Positions 1 through 7,760 are shown, numbered from the stretch's first letter. The stretch is 19,267 nt of DNA from DATLZM01 sp035559315 (GCA_035559315.1 DATMBJ010000153.1:1-19267); one strand, 5' to 3'. Notes: generated by a model not told the origin, from the sequence alone. Numbers and translations are program-made.

Positions 1-1
1 G

Positions 2-769
2 GAGAACGTCTCGGCGTTCTTCTGCGAGCCGGTGAGCGCGGCGGCGCTCCCCGCCTACTCGCCCCCCGCCCGCTTCTGGGAGGGGCTCGCCGAGCGGCGG
101 GAGCGGTACGGGTTCCTGGTCTGCTTCGACGAGGTCGTGACCGGCATCGGCCGGGTCGGGACCTGGCTCGCGGCGCACCAGCTGCCGATCCGTCCCGACA
201 TCGTGGCGGTGGGGAAGGCGCTGGGCGCGGGGTACGCGCCGCTCGGGGCCGTCCTGTGCACACAGGAGGTCTACGACGCGATCGACCGCGGCTCGCGGGA
301 GTTCGACCTGGGCCACACGTGGGACGGCGCGCCGCTCTCCTGCGCGGTCGGGCTCGCCGTGCTGGACCTGTTGGTCTCGCGGGGGCTCGTGGAACGGGTC
401 CGGGAGCGGGGGCCGGGGCTCCGGGACGAGCTCGAACGGGCGCTGGAGGGCTCGGAGATCGTGCGCGAGGTCCGGGGCCGGGGCTTCCTCCTGGGGGTGG
501 AGCTCGTGGACCCCCGGGACGGCGAGTCGTTCCTGCCGGTGGAGCTGGACGCGGCGGCGATGGTCGACGACACGGCCCTCGAGCACGGGCTGCTCGTGAC
601 CTCCACGCACCCCCAGGCCGACGGGTACGCCGGCGACCAGGTCCTCCTGGCCCCGGCCTACGTGGCGACCGACGAGGAGCTCGGGCAGATGGTCGAGCGG
701 TTCCGGGACACGATCGCGGACGTCGAGCGGAACGTGAAGGCGGCCCTGGCGGGAGGGGGCGGGCGATGA
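2..769 (+). CDS. Class III (omega) aminotransferase, 5'-truncated by window edge
   Basis: PLP-dependent fold-type I aminotransferase of the class III family (GABA, ornithine, diamine and omega-amino-acid transaminases). The reading frame is open from base 2, so the N-terminal part lies outside the window and 255 residues are visible. They contain the family pattern FCEPVSAAA, the cofactor-binding FDEVVTGIGRVG segment and VAVGKALGAGY, whose lysine (visible residue 72, codon 215-217) is the expected Schiff-base lysine, followed by a GHTWDGAPLSCAVGLAVL segment. The stop overlaps the start of the next gene in an ATGA, so the two are translationally coupled. With a GS-like ligase and an aldehyde dehydrogenase downstream, a job in amine or omega-amino-acid catabolism is likely. 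The exact amino donor cannot be read from the sequence; a glutamate-1-semialdehyde aminomutase role is less likely in this context. Confidence 0.9.
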   Translation, partial: ENVSAFFCEPVSAAALPAYSPPARFWEGLAERRERYGFLVCFDEVVTGIGRVGTWLAAHQLPIRPDIVAVGKALGAGYAPLGAVLCTQEVYDAIDRGSREFDLGHTWDGAPLSCAVGLAVLDLLVSRGLVERVRERGPGLRDELERALEGSEIVREVRGRGFLLGVELVDPRDGESFLPVELDAAAMVDDTALEHGLLVTSTHPQADGYAGDQVLLAPAYVATDEELGQMVERFRDTIADVERNVKAALAGGGGR

Positions 770-2082
770 GCGACCAGGTGCGCGCGGCCGGCCTCGGGCC
801 GGGCGGCGGGGAGTTCGTCCTCCTCGCGATCCCCGACGTGAACGGGTCCCTCCGCGGCAAGGCGCTCCGGCCCGACGCGTTCGACGCGGCCCTCCGCCAC
901 GGGACCGTGATGACCGACCTGATCCTCGGCCTCGACCCCGTGGACACGCCGATCTCGGACTACGAGCGGTTCGGCGTCACGGTGGGGGCGCCGGACCTCG
1001 TCGTGCACCCCGATCCCGAGACCCTCCGCGAGCTCCCCTGGCGGCCCGGGTGGCGGATCTGCCTGGCCACCCCGGTCTGGCCGGACGGCTCCCCGGTGGA
1101 GTTCGCGGTCCGCGAGGTGTACCGCCGGGCCCTCGACGACCTCGCCGACCTGGGGTACGAGGCGACGGCGGCGATCGAGTACGAGATCCGGATCTGGGAC
1201 GAGCGGGGGGAGCCGACCTCGTCGGGGATCAGCTACAGCCTCCACGAGGTCGGTGGCTACGACCGGTTCCTCGACGAGCTGGTGCGGGGGCTCGCCGGCC
1301 TGGGCGTGGAGCTCTCGGCCGTCCACACCGAGGCCGGGCCGGGGCTCCTCGAGCTGAACCTCCGGGCCGGGCGCGGCCTGGCCGCCGCCGACGACGCGGC
1401 CCTCGTGAAGTTCGGGGTGAAGCAGGTCGCCGCGGCGATGGGACTCCGGGCCAGCTTCCTCGCGAAGACCCGGCCGGGCGAGGAGGGCTCGAGCGGCCAC
1501 ATCCACTTCTCGTGCTGGCGGGGGGAAGAGAACGCGTTCGCCGGGCCCGACCCGGCGGGACCCCTCCCCGAGGTCTTCTCGCACGCCGTGGCCGGGGTGC
1601 TCGCGCACCTCCCGGCGGCCTCGCTGCTCCTGAACCCCACCATCAACTCCTACAAGCGGCTCGTGCCGGGGTGGTTCGCGCCGGTCAACGTGAGCTGGGG
1701 CTACGAGAACCGCTCGTGCGCGGTCCGGGCCATCCGCTCGTCCCGACCGGAGCTCTGGCGGTTCGAGTGCCGCCGCCCCGGGGCGGACGCCAACCCCTAC
1801 CTCGCGCTGGCCGCGATCGCGGCCTCGGTCGCGGACGGGATCCGCCGAGGGCTGGAGCCCCCCGAGCCGGTGGCGGGGGACGCCTACGCCCGGGCGGACC
1901 TGCCTGAGCTGCCGGGCTCGCTCGAGTCCGCGATCCGAGCCTTCGAGGAGGACGACGCGCTGCGGAAGGCCCTGGGGGAGACGTTCAGCGAGTACTACGT
2001 GGTCTCCCGGAACTGGGAGCTGAAGGCGTGGCGGGAGACCGTCACGGACTGGGAGCGGGAGCGGTACGACCGGGCGGTGTGA
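766..2082 (+). CDS. Glutamine-synthetase-like ligase (gamma-glutamyl-amine synthetase type)
   Basis: A 438-residue member of the glutamine synthetase superfamily, which joins an amine to the gamma-carboxyl of glutamate using ATP. The beta-barrel domain holds the metal-binding pair E138/E140 (IEYEI), a glutamate in GPGLLELNL, H245 and H247 (GHIHFS), NSYKRL from N294, R316 in ENRSC, and a C-terminal RRPGADANPYLALA segment. I do not see the DGSS ammonium-site motif or the adenylylated-tyrosine NLYDLP motif of housekeeping GlnA, which argues for a larger amine substrate, as in PuuA, Streptomyces GlnA3/GlnA4 or AtdA1-like enzymes. The frame stays open upstream, but the ATG at 766 overlaps the preceding stop (ATGA) and begins at the family N-terminus, so it is the likely start. 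It lies between an aminotransferase and an aldehyde dehydrogenase. Substrate (polyamine, monoamine or ethanolamine) unresolved. Confidence 0.9.
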   Translation: MSDQVRAAGLGPGGGEFVLLAIPDVNGSLRGKALRPDAFDAALRHGTVMTDLILGLDPVDTPISDYERFGVTVGAPDLVVHPDPETLRELPWRPGWRICLATPVWPDGSPVEFAVREVYRRALDDLADLGYEATAAIEYEIRIWDERGEPTSSGISYSLHEVGGYDRFLDELVRGLAGLGVELSAVHTEAGPGLLELNLRAGRGLAAADDAALVKFGVKQVAAAMGLRASFLAKTRPGEEGSSGHIHFSCWRGEENAFAGPDPAGPLPEVFSHAVAGVLAHLPAASLLLNPTINSYKRLVPGWFAPVNVSWGYENRSCAVRAIRSSRPELWRFECRRPGADANPYLALAAIAASVADGIRRGLEPPEPVAGDAYARADLPELPGSLESAIRAFEEDDALRKALGETFSEYYVVSRNWELKAWRETVTDWERERYDRAV

Positions 2083-2092
2083 GGGAGGAGCG

Positions 2093-3538
2093 ATGGCGAC
2101 CGAGCGGCTGATCGTGGGCGGCGAGCGGGTCGACGCGGCGGAGGGGAAGACCTTCCAGGTGATCGAACCGGCCACCGGGGAGCCCATGGCGGAGGTGGCG
2201 GAGGCAGGGGCCGAGGACGCCCGGCGCGCGGTGGACGTGGCGCACCGGGCCTTCGAGGAGGGACCGTGGCCGCGGACGTCGGCCACGGCCCGGGGCCGGG
2301 TGCTGCTCCGGGCCGCGGCCCTGGTCCGGGAGCGCCTGGAGGACCTGGCCCGGCTCGAGGCTCGCAACGTGGGCAAGCCGATCCGGGACGCCCGCGACGA
2401 GATGGGGATCGTGGTCGACACGCTCGAGTACTGGGGCGGTGCGGCCAACAAGATCTTCGGCGAGACCATCCCCGTCCAGGACCCCGGGCTCGACGTCACG
2501 CTCCGGGAGCCGGTCGGGGTCTGTGCCCTGATCACGCCCTGGAACTTCCCCCTGGTCATCGCGACCTGGAAGATCGCGCCGGCCCTGGCCTGCGGGAACA
2601 CCATCGTGGTGAAGCCCGCGAGCTACACCCCGCTCACCGTGCTGCGCCTGGCCGAGATCCTGGTGGAGGCGGGGCTCCCCCCGGAGGCGATCTCGGTGCT
2701 GCCGGGCCCCGGGGGAACGGTGGGGAACGCGCTCGTGGACGACCCGCGGGTGGCCAAGATCTCGTTCACCGGATCCACCGAGGTGGGCTCGGGGATCATG
2801 GCCCGGGCGGCGCGGAACATCACCCGGGTCTCCCTCGAGCTCGGGGGGAAGTCGGCGAGCGTGGTGTTCGCGGACGCGGACCTGGACCTCGCGGTGGAGA
2901 AGTCGGTCTGGGCCGTGTTCGGGAACTGCGGGCAGGACTGCTGCGCGCGCTCGCGGCTGTTCGTCGAGCGGCGGATCTACGACGAGTTCGTGGACCGGCT
3001 CGCCAAGCGGACGGCGGAGCTCCGGATCGGCGACCCGCTCTCCGAGGACACCGAGATCGGGCCGATGGTCTCCGAGTCCCAGCGGCGGACCACCCTCGAC
3101 TACGTCGCGCTCGGCGTGCGGGAGGGGGCGCGGCTCGTGGTCGGCGGGGAGGCCGCCGAGGTCCCGGGGCGGCCCGGCGGGTTCTTCGTCCAGCCCACGG
3201 TCCTGGCCGACGTGGACAACTCCTGGCGGGTGGCGCAGGAGGAGATCTTCGGTCCGGTGGTCTGCGCGATCCCGTTCGAGACCGAGGAGGAGGCGATCCG
3301 CCTGGCGAACGACACCCAGTACGGGCTCTCGGGGTCGATCTGGACCCGGGACCTGGGCCGGGCCATCCGGGTTGCCAAGGGGATCCGCACCGGCGTGCTC
3401 AGCGTGAACTCGAGCCACAGCGTGCACACCGAGGCCCCCTTCGGCGGCTACAAGCGGAGCGGGATCGGCCGCGAGATGGGGATGCACGCGGTCAACCTCT
3501 ACACGGAGGTCAAGAACGTCTTCTTCTCGCAGGGCTAG
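2093..3538 (+). CDS. NAD(P)-dependent aldehyde dehydrogenase, PuuC/betaine-aldehyde type
   Basis: A full-length 481-residue ALDH-superfamily enzyme that oxidises an aldehyde to the acid with NAD(P)+. Visible marks are LITPWNFPL, the cofactor-contacting lysine in VVKPASYTP, FTGSTEVG, the general base E249 in LELGGKS, the catalytic cysteine C283 in GQDCCARSR (a second Cys, C284, follows it) and EEIFGPVV. The ATG is preceded by a strong GGGAGGAG ribosome site filling the 10-base gap after the GS-like gene, so it belongs to the same operon. After gamma-glutamylation and oxidation of an amine, an enzyme of this kind would convert the gamma-glutamyl-aminoaldehyde to the acid, as PuuC does. That assignment is from context; ALDH sequence alone does not fix the substrate. 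It ends 12 bases from the convergent antiporter gene. Confidence 0.92.
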   Translation: MATERLIVGGERVDAAEGKTFQVIEPATGEPMAEVAEAGAEDARRAVDVAHRAFEEGPWPRTSATARGRVLLRAAALVRERLEDLARLEARNVGKPIRDARDEMGIVVDTLEYWGGAANKIFGETIPVQDPGLDVTLREPVGVCALITPWNFPLVIATWKIAPALACGNTIVVKPASYTPLTVLRLAEILVEAGLPPEAISVLPGPGGTVGNALVDDPRVAKISFTGSTEVGSGIMARAARNITRVSLELGGKSASVVFADADLDLAVEKSVWAVFGNCGQDCCARSRLFVERRIYDEFVDRLAKRTAELRIGDPLSEDTEIGPMVSESQRRTTLDYVALGVREGARLVVGGEAAEVPGRPGGFFVQPTVLADVDNSWRVAQEEIFGPVVCAIPFETEEEAIRLANDTQYGLSGSIWTRDLGRAIRVAKGIRTGVLSVNSSHSVHTEAPFGGYKRSGIGREMGMHAVNLYTEVKNVFFSQG

Positions 3539-3550
3539 CCCCTCGCCGGA

Positions 3551-4714
3551 CTAGCGCTGGGCGCGGGTCGACCGGGCCACCAGGGCTCGCCCGACGGGAT
3601 CGGCGAACCGGGCGGCGAGGGACCCGAGCACCGCGAGCGCCAGCACGTAGCCGACGGCGACCGGGACGAGCCGGTCGCTCGCCGGGGCCGCGAGGCTCGC
3701 GATCGCGATCGAGAACTCGCCCCGGGCGACCAGGGCGGCGCCGGCCCGGAGCCGCGCCCGGGGGCCCAGGCCGGCCCACGAACCGGCGACCCATCCCGTG
3801 GCCAGCTTCGTCACGGCGCCGACCGCCGCCAGGGCGAGGGCCGGGCCGATCGCCGACCCCACCGCCGCCGGGTCGATCCCGAGCCCGATCGAGGCGAAGA
3901 ACAGGGCCGCGAACAGGTCCCGGAGCGGGGCGAGCAGCGCCCTGGCACCCTGGGCGGCGGGCCCGGAGAGCACGATCCCGGCCAGGAGCGCGCCGACCGC
4001 CGCCGAGGCCCGGGTCAGTTCCGCGACGCCCGCGACCACGAGCGCGAAGCCCAGGAGCGTGAGCAGGAGCGCCTCGTCGGAGCGGCTGAAGACGGCTCGG
4101 GAGAGCCCGACCTCCACGCGCAGGGCCAGGGCCAGGATCCCGACCACCGCGAGGACCGCGACCGGGGCCCAGGCGAGCCCGACGAGGGAGCCGCCGCCGG
4201 CCAGGAGCGCCCCGAGCACGGGGAGGTAGACCGCCATGGCCAGGTCCTCGACGACGAGGAGCGAGAGCACGAGCGGCGTCTCCCGGTTCCCGAGCCTCCC
4301 GAGGTCCTGCAGGAGCTTCGCGGCGATGCCCGAGGAGGTGACGTACGCGATCCCTCCGAGCGCCATCGCCGTGAGGAGGTCGCGCCCGAGCAGGTACCCG
4401 GCCACGAGCCCCGGGAGGGCGTTGAGGGCGAGGTCGAGGAGCCCGGCTCGGAACGAGGAGCGGAGGGTGGCGGTGAGCTCGGCCGCCGAGTACTCCAGCC
4501 CCAGCAGGAACAGGAGGAGGATGAGCCCGAGCTGCGCGCCGGTCTCGACGAAGGGCTCGGTCGTGACGAGCGGGAGGACGCCCCCTTCGCCGAACGCGAG
4601 GCCCGCCAGCAGGTACAGCGGCACCGCCGGCAGGCCGATGCGCCCCGCGAGCCTCGCCAGGACGGCGAGGCCGACGACCACCGCGCCCAGCTCGAGGAGG
4701 AGCGGGACCCGCAC
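3551..4714 (-). CDS. CPA2-family cation/proton antiporter, KhtU/AmhT-like membrane subunit
   Basis: A 387-residue, strongly hydrophobic protein of the monovalent cation:proton antiporter-2 family, with roughly 11-12 predicted membrane spans. Typical elements are GLPAVPLYLLAGLAFGEGG near the N-terminus, FLLGLEYS, the acidic LLVVEDLAMAVYLPVLGA segment in mid-membrane, FAALFFASIGLGIDP and the C-terminal ARGEFSIAIASLA. It lacks an attached TrkA-N domain; the regulatory domain is supplied by the separate gene just upstream. The start is a GTG three bases after that gene's stop, and an in-frame stop directly before the GTG rules out an extension. Known relatives (B. subtilis KhtU, Bacillus AmhT) exchange K+ and, for AmhT, NH4+ for protons. 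Ion specificity here is inferred, not visible. Confidence 0.9.
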   Translation of the reverse strand: MRVPLLLELGAVVVGLAVLARLAGRIGLPAVPLYLLAGLAFGEGGVLPLVTTEPFVETGAQLGLILLLFLLGLEYSAAELTATLRSSFRAGLLDLALNALPGLVAGYLLGRDLLTAMALGGIAYVTSSGIAAKLLQDLGRLGNRETPLVLSLLVVEDLAMAVYLPVLGALLAGGGSLVGLAWAPVAVLAVVGILALALRVEVGLSRAVFSRSDEALLLTLLGFALVVAGVAELTRASAAVGALLAGIVLSGPAAQGARALLAPLRDLFAALFFASIGLGIDPAAVGSAIGPALALAAVGAVTKLATGWVAGSWAGLGPRARLRAGAALVARGEFSIAIASLAAPASDRLVPVAVGYVLALAVLGSLAARFADPVGRALVARSTRAQR

Positions 4715-4717
4715 CCG

Positions 4718-5203
4718 TCACCCGGCGTGGAGCAGCTCCACGAGCGCCTCGATCCCCCTGGGGCGGCCCACCACGACGAGCGTGTCTCCCGCCTGGAGCT
4801 CGAAGCCGGGGCCGGGGGCGGGATGCGCCTCCTCGCCCCGCATCACCGCGACGATCGAGACCCCGGTCCGGGTCCGGGCCCGGGTGTCGCCGATGGTGCG
4901 ACCGACGAAGGGCGAGTCGGGGTCGACCGGGAGCCAGTCGATCGCCAGGCCCTCCACCGCCTGCCGGAGCTGCATCAGCTCCCGCGTGACGCGGGACCCG
5001 CCGAGCAGCTCGGCCAGGGTTCGGCTCTCGTCCTCGTCGAGCTCGAGGACCTCCCGGAACGCGTCCGGGTCGTCCTCCTCCCCCACGTAGATCTCCCGCC
5101 GCCCCGAGCGGTGGGCCACGACCTCCACCCGCGCCCCGGCGCGCGTCCGGAACGCGTACCTGATCCCCACGCCGGGGAGCCGGACCTCCTCGACCTCCGT
5201 CAT
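4718..5203 (-). CDS. RCK_C/TrkA-C regulatory subunit of antiporter, KhtT/AmhM-like
   Basis: A 161-residue soluble protein. The first half (EEVRLPGVGIRYAFRTRAG..) matches the N-terminal domain of KhtT-type subunits. The second half (about 85-161, WLPVDPDSPFVGRTIGDTR...GDTLVVVGRPRGIEAL) is a TrkA-C/RCK_C ligand-binding fold. In KhtT this domain binds cyclic di-AMP and gates the partner antiporter. The ATG overlaps the stop of the upstream amidotransferase-like gene (ATGA), and the antiporter gene begins three bases after its own stop, so subunit and transporter should be made together. The open frame continues far upstream antisense to nothing recognisable; the ATG at 5203 fits both the coupling and the family N-terminus. 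Confidence 0.88.
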   Translation of the reverse strand: MTEVEEVRLPGVGIRYAFRTRAGARVEVVAHRSGRREIYVGEEDDPDAFREVLELDEDESRTLAELLGGSRVTRELMQLRQAVEGLAIDWLPVDPDSPFVGRTIGDTRARTRTGVSIVAVMRGEEAHPAPGPGFELQAGDTLVVVGRPRGIEALVELLHAG

Positions 5204-5934
5204 CGCGGGCCACCCCCCTCGGCCCGATCCTCGCGCGCCCGGGCCAGCCGGGCCAGGGCCCGGAACGCGGCCTCCCCCGCGGCCCGCTGCGCCGGGAGCC
5301 GGGCGCGGGCCTCGGCGGCGAGGTCCTCCGCGCGCCGCCGCCAGCGCTCCCGGAGGGCTGGCTCGAACCGCTCGCACCACGCCGCCACCAGCTCCGGCGT
5401 GGCCTCCACGTGGAACTGCACACCGTAGGCCGCCCCCACCCGGAACGCCTGGTTCACGACGCCGCCGCCGCGGTAGAGGAGGGTCGCGCCGGGGGGCAGC
5501 GTGAACGTGTCCTCGTGCCACTGGAACACCGCCGGGACCCCGGCGAAGGCCCCGAGCAACGGGTCGCGGCGGCCCTCGGCGGTCGCCGCCACCGGGTGGA
5601 AGCCGAGCTCGGGGAGGGGGCTCGGCAGGGCCTCCCCGCCGAGGGCCGCCGCCAGGAGCTGCGCCCCGAGGCAGATCCCGAGGATCGGCGTGCCGGCGTC
5701 GTGGGCCCCGCGGAGGAAGGTGCGCTCGGGGCCGAGGAACGGATGGCGATCGTCGTCCCCGGCCGACATCTCCCCGCCCAGCACGACGATCGCGGACACG
5801 CGGGCGGGGTCCGGGAGGGGCTCCCCCCGCCACAGGTCGAGGTAGGCGAAGGGCACGCCCTCGGCGCGGAGGACGGCTTCGCCCACCCCCAGCCCGTGGG
5901 GGAGGTGGTGCCGCAGGACCGCGACCGGCCGCAC
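5200..5934 (-). CDS. Class I glutamine amidotransferase-like protein (possible gamma-glutamyl hydrolase), copy 1
   Basis: A 244-residue stand-alone GATase1-fold protein of the GuaA-like amidotransferase group. The nucleophile elbow is GICLGAQ with C88, and H175 and E177 in GVQFHVE complete the Cys-His-Glu triad; WHEDTF precedes them as usual in this group. The start is taken as a GTG at 5934 whose G is also the last base of the acetamidase TAG stop, matching the family N-terminus VRPVAVLRHH. Stand-alone members include gamma-glutamyl-amide hydrolases (PuuD for gamma-glutamyl-GABA; AtdA2 for gamma-glutamylanilide) as well as uncharacterised amidotransferases. With GS-like ligases nearby, hydrolysis of a gamma-glutamyl conjugate is the most attractive role, but this is inference. 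Its stop overlaps the KhtT-like gene. Confidence 0.87.
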   Translation of the reverse strand: MRPVAVLRHHLPHGLGVGEAVLRAEGVPFAYLDLWRGEPLPDPARVSAIVVLGGEMSAGDDDRHPFLGPERTFLRGAHDAGTPILGICLGAQLLAAALGGEALPSPLPELGFHPVAATAEGRRDPLLGAFAGVPAVFQWHEDTFTLPPGATLLYRGGGVVNQAFRVGAAYGVQFHVEATPELVAAWCERFEPALRERWRRRAEDLAAEARARLPAQRAAGEAAFRALARLARAREDRAEGGGPR

Positions 5935-6962
5935 TAGCCCGTGCCGCGCTCGGCGCGGTACCGGTCGGCGATCTCCAGCAGCCGGGCCCGGACGCCCCCG
6001 TAGACCTCGCGCCCGGGGAGGAGCTCCTTGGGAGCCTTCGCCATCACCGTGTAGTTCGGGTCGCAGACGTTCGCGATCGGGCTCTCCGAGATCTGGGTGA
6101 CGAGCTGGTACGCGTCGAGCCGGTCCATCCCGAACTCCTCGGCGATCCACGTCACCAGGTCCCCGTGGGCGATCCGGAAGGCGTCCTCCAGCGGTCGGGC
6201 GGAGCCGGCGACCATCACCGACCGGTCGTCCTCCAGGCGCGGCCACGGCGTCGCGCGCCCCTTCACGAGGTCCACCACCAGCACGGTCTCCATCGCGCCC
6301 TCCACCGCGACCCCGCAGGTCTCGCCCTCCCCCTGGCGGTAGTGGCCGTCGCCGATGGAGAACAGCGCTCCCTCGACGTTCACCCCGAGGTAGCAGGTCG
6401 TCCCGGCCCGCATCTCGGGGGTGTCCATGTTCCCCCCGTGGGAGTCGGGGACGAGCGGCGAGCGGACCTCGAGGTTCGGCGGCGCCACCCCGACCGTGCC
6501 GTGCATCGGCGCCAGCGGGAGCTCGACGGAGAAGTCGCCCCGGACCGCCTCGTACCGGCACGTCCGCCGCTCGCGGTCCACCTCGTAGACCCAGACCAGC
6601 TCGGGGAGCGGGTCCTGGAGCGTCACGGTGCGGGTCGTGGAGGTGAGCGCGCCGAACAGCGGGAACGTGGTCGAGACCCCCCAGTCGCGGGCCGGCTCGA
6701 TCGAGACGAAGTGGAGGACCAGGGTGTCGCCGGGCTCGGCGCCCTCGACGTGGAACGGGCCGGTCTGGGGGTTGATGTAGGGCCACTCGATCACCCGGGA
6801 CGCGAGCGTCTCGGGCCCCGTCACGCGGCTCGCGAAGCAGTCGTCGGTCCAGAGCTCGAGGACGTCCCCGGGTCGGACCTTCATCACCGGCGCGGCCCCG
6901 CCGAACGTCCACGCGTACTCCGAGGGCTGCGGCCGGTAGGAGATCACGTTGAGGTCGCCCAT
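5934..6962 (-). CDS. Acetamidase/formamidase family amidohydrolase
   Basis: A 342-residue member of the FmdA/AmdA acetamidase-formamidase family, which hydrolyses short amides to the carboxylate and ammonia. Recognisable stretches include VRPGDVLELWTDDCF, the GPFHVEGAEPGDTLVLHF motif in the N-terminal beta domain, LAPMHGTVGVAP, HGGNMDTPEMRAGTTCYLGVNVEGALFSIGDGHYRQGEGE, and the C-terminal DAYQLVTQISESPIANVCDPNYTVMAK. The ATG start has a strong GGGAGGGGAG ribosome site directly upstream. It is flanked on both sides by amidotransferase-like genes and shares one base with the following one. True substrate could be formamide, acetamide or a larger amide. Confidence 0.92.
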   Translation of the reverse strand: MGDLNVISYRPQPSEYAWTFGGAAPVMKVRPGDVLELWTDDCFASRVTGPETLASRVIEWPYINPQTGPFHVEGAEPGDTLVLHFVSIEPARDWGVSTTFPLFGALTSTTRTVTLQDPLPELVWVYEVDRERRTCRYEAVRGDFSVELPLAPMHGTVGVAPPNLEVRSPLVPDSHGGNMDTPEMRAGTTCYLGVNVEGALFSIGDGHYRQGEGETCGVAVEGAMETVLVVDLVKGRATPWPRLEDDRSVMVAGSARPLEDAFRIAHGDLVTWIAEEFGMDRLDAYQLVTQISESPIANVCDPNYTVMAKAPKELLPGREVYGGVRARLLEIADRYRAERGTG

Positions 6963-6991
6963 CTCCCCTCCCTCTCGGTGCGGACGGCGCG

Positions 6992-6997
6992 ATGCTA
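6992..6997 (-). promoter_or_regulatory. Possible -10 box before acetamidase
   Basis: TAGCAT fits the TAnnnT -10 pattern of high-GC actinobacteria and would put transcription start about 25 bases before the acetamidase ATG, just ahead of its ribosome site. No convincing -35 is visible. If real, the acetamidase to antiporter genes can be transcribed apart from the upstream amidotransferase gene. Confidence 0.33.
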
Positions 6998-7016
6998 TCC
7001 CAACGGCGCCGGTCGG

Positions 7017-7037
7017 GGGCCGCCGAGCTCGCGGCCC
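7017..7037 (-). terminator. Small GC hairpin after amidotransferase-like copy 2
   Basis: Inverted repeat gggccgc / gcggccc (7 bp, 7-base loop) starting five bases after the stop of the 7042-7752 gene. There is no T-tract. It could weaken read-through into the acetamidase gene 80 bases on. Confidence 0.35.
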
Positions 7038-7041
7038 GGCG

Positions 7042-7752
7042 TCAGCTCCCCCGGACGACCCGGGCGAAGCGCCGGAAGAGCTCCCGCGCGCGCTCCTCCT
7101 GGACCGGGAGGTGACGATCGGCCTGGGCCCGGAGCTCCTCCGCGGTGGCGCCCCAGCGGGCCAGGCCCTCGGGCCCGGCCACGTCCAGCCACAGGTCGAG
7201 CTCGGGCCGGTCGACCTCGACGTGGAACTGGACCCCCCAGGCCCGGGCCCCCACCCGGAACGCCTGGACCTTCACCTCCTCGCCGGTCGCGAGGAGCGTC
7301 GCCGCCTCGGGGAGGTCAAACGTGTCCTCGTGCCAGTGGAAGACCGGGTCCCCGTCGCGGAACACCGAGAGCAGCGGATCCTCCGCCGCGGCCTCCGTCG
7401 GGTGGAGCGCCGAGAACCCGATCTCCCGGACCGGCGCCCGGTACACGGGGACGCCCAGGGCCCGGGCGAGCATCTGGGCGCCGAGGCAGATCCCGAGGAA
7501 CGGCAGGCCCCGATCCACGGCGCGCGCGACGAGCTCCCGCTCGACCGCGAGGAACGGGTGGGCGTCGGTCTCGTCCACGTTCATCACGCCGCCGAACACC
7601 ACGAGGCCGCCCAGCGCCCCGACGTCGACCTCCGGGGGGCCGAGCCCGGCGGAGTCGTGCGTCCGCACCTCGAGCCCGGCCTCCGCCAGGACGGCGGGGG
7701 CGAGCCCGAAGGTCTCGTCCGCGTCGTGCCCCACGAGCAGCACCGGTCCCAC
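7042..7752 (-). CDS. Class I glutamine amidotransferase-like protein (possible gamma-glutamyl hydrolase), copy 2
   Basis: A 236-residue stand-alone GATase1-fold protein with nucleophile C89 in GICLGAQ and H177/E179 in GVQFHVE, so the catalytic triad is complete. It is clearly a paralogue of the protein encoded at 5200-5934: shared blocks include HPFL, PxLGICLGAQxLAxALG, DPLL.F, WHEDTF.LP and the long Ala/Arg-rich C-terminal helix region ending in RxFARL-type sequence. The start is taken as GTG 7752 (VGPVLLVGHD), because no other start lies between it and an upstream TACACT -10 box; a GTG nine bases further in is an alternative. No Shine-Dalgarno is present, consistent with a leaderless message. 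It is divergent from the GntR regulator, with 87 bases between starts. Function as for copy 1: an amidotransferase or gamma-glutamyl-amide hydrolase, not decided by sequence. Confidence 0.85.
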   Translation of the reverse strand: MGPVLLVGHDADETFGLAPAVLAEAGLEVRTHDSAGLGPPEVDVGALGGLVVFGGVMNVDETDAHPFLAVERELVARAVDRGLPFLGICLGAQMLARALGVPVYRAPVREIGFSALHPTEAAAEDPLLSVFRDGDPVFHWHEDTFDLPEAATLLATGEEVKVQAFRVGARAWGVQFHVEVDRPELDLWLDVAGPEGLARWGATAEELRAQADRHLPVQEERARELFRRFARVVRGS

Positions 7753-7760
7753 GGCGGGGG

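Noticed and set aside
256..765. N-terminal extension of the GS-like protein by about 170 residues
   Set aside because: The frame is open only because of high GC. The extension is Arg/Gly/Pro-rich and overlaps the aminotransferase, whose motifs are clear in another frame; ATG 766 matches the family N-terminus.
658..2604. Long minus-strand open frame across the GS-like and dehydrogenase genes
   Set aside because: Low-complexity Arg/Pro/Gly composition, no ribosome site or motif; antisense to conserved genes.
3536..3553. Terminator between the convergent aldehyde dehydrogenase and antiporter genes
   Set aside because: Only 12 bases lie between the stops and no stable stem is visible there; the two CTAG copies mark the stop codons and are direct, not a hairpin.
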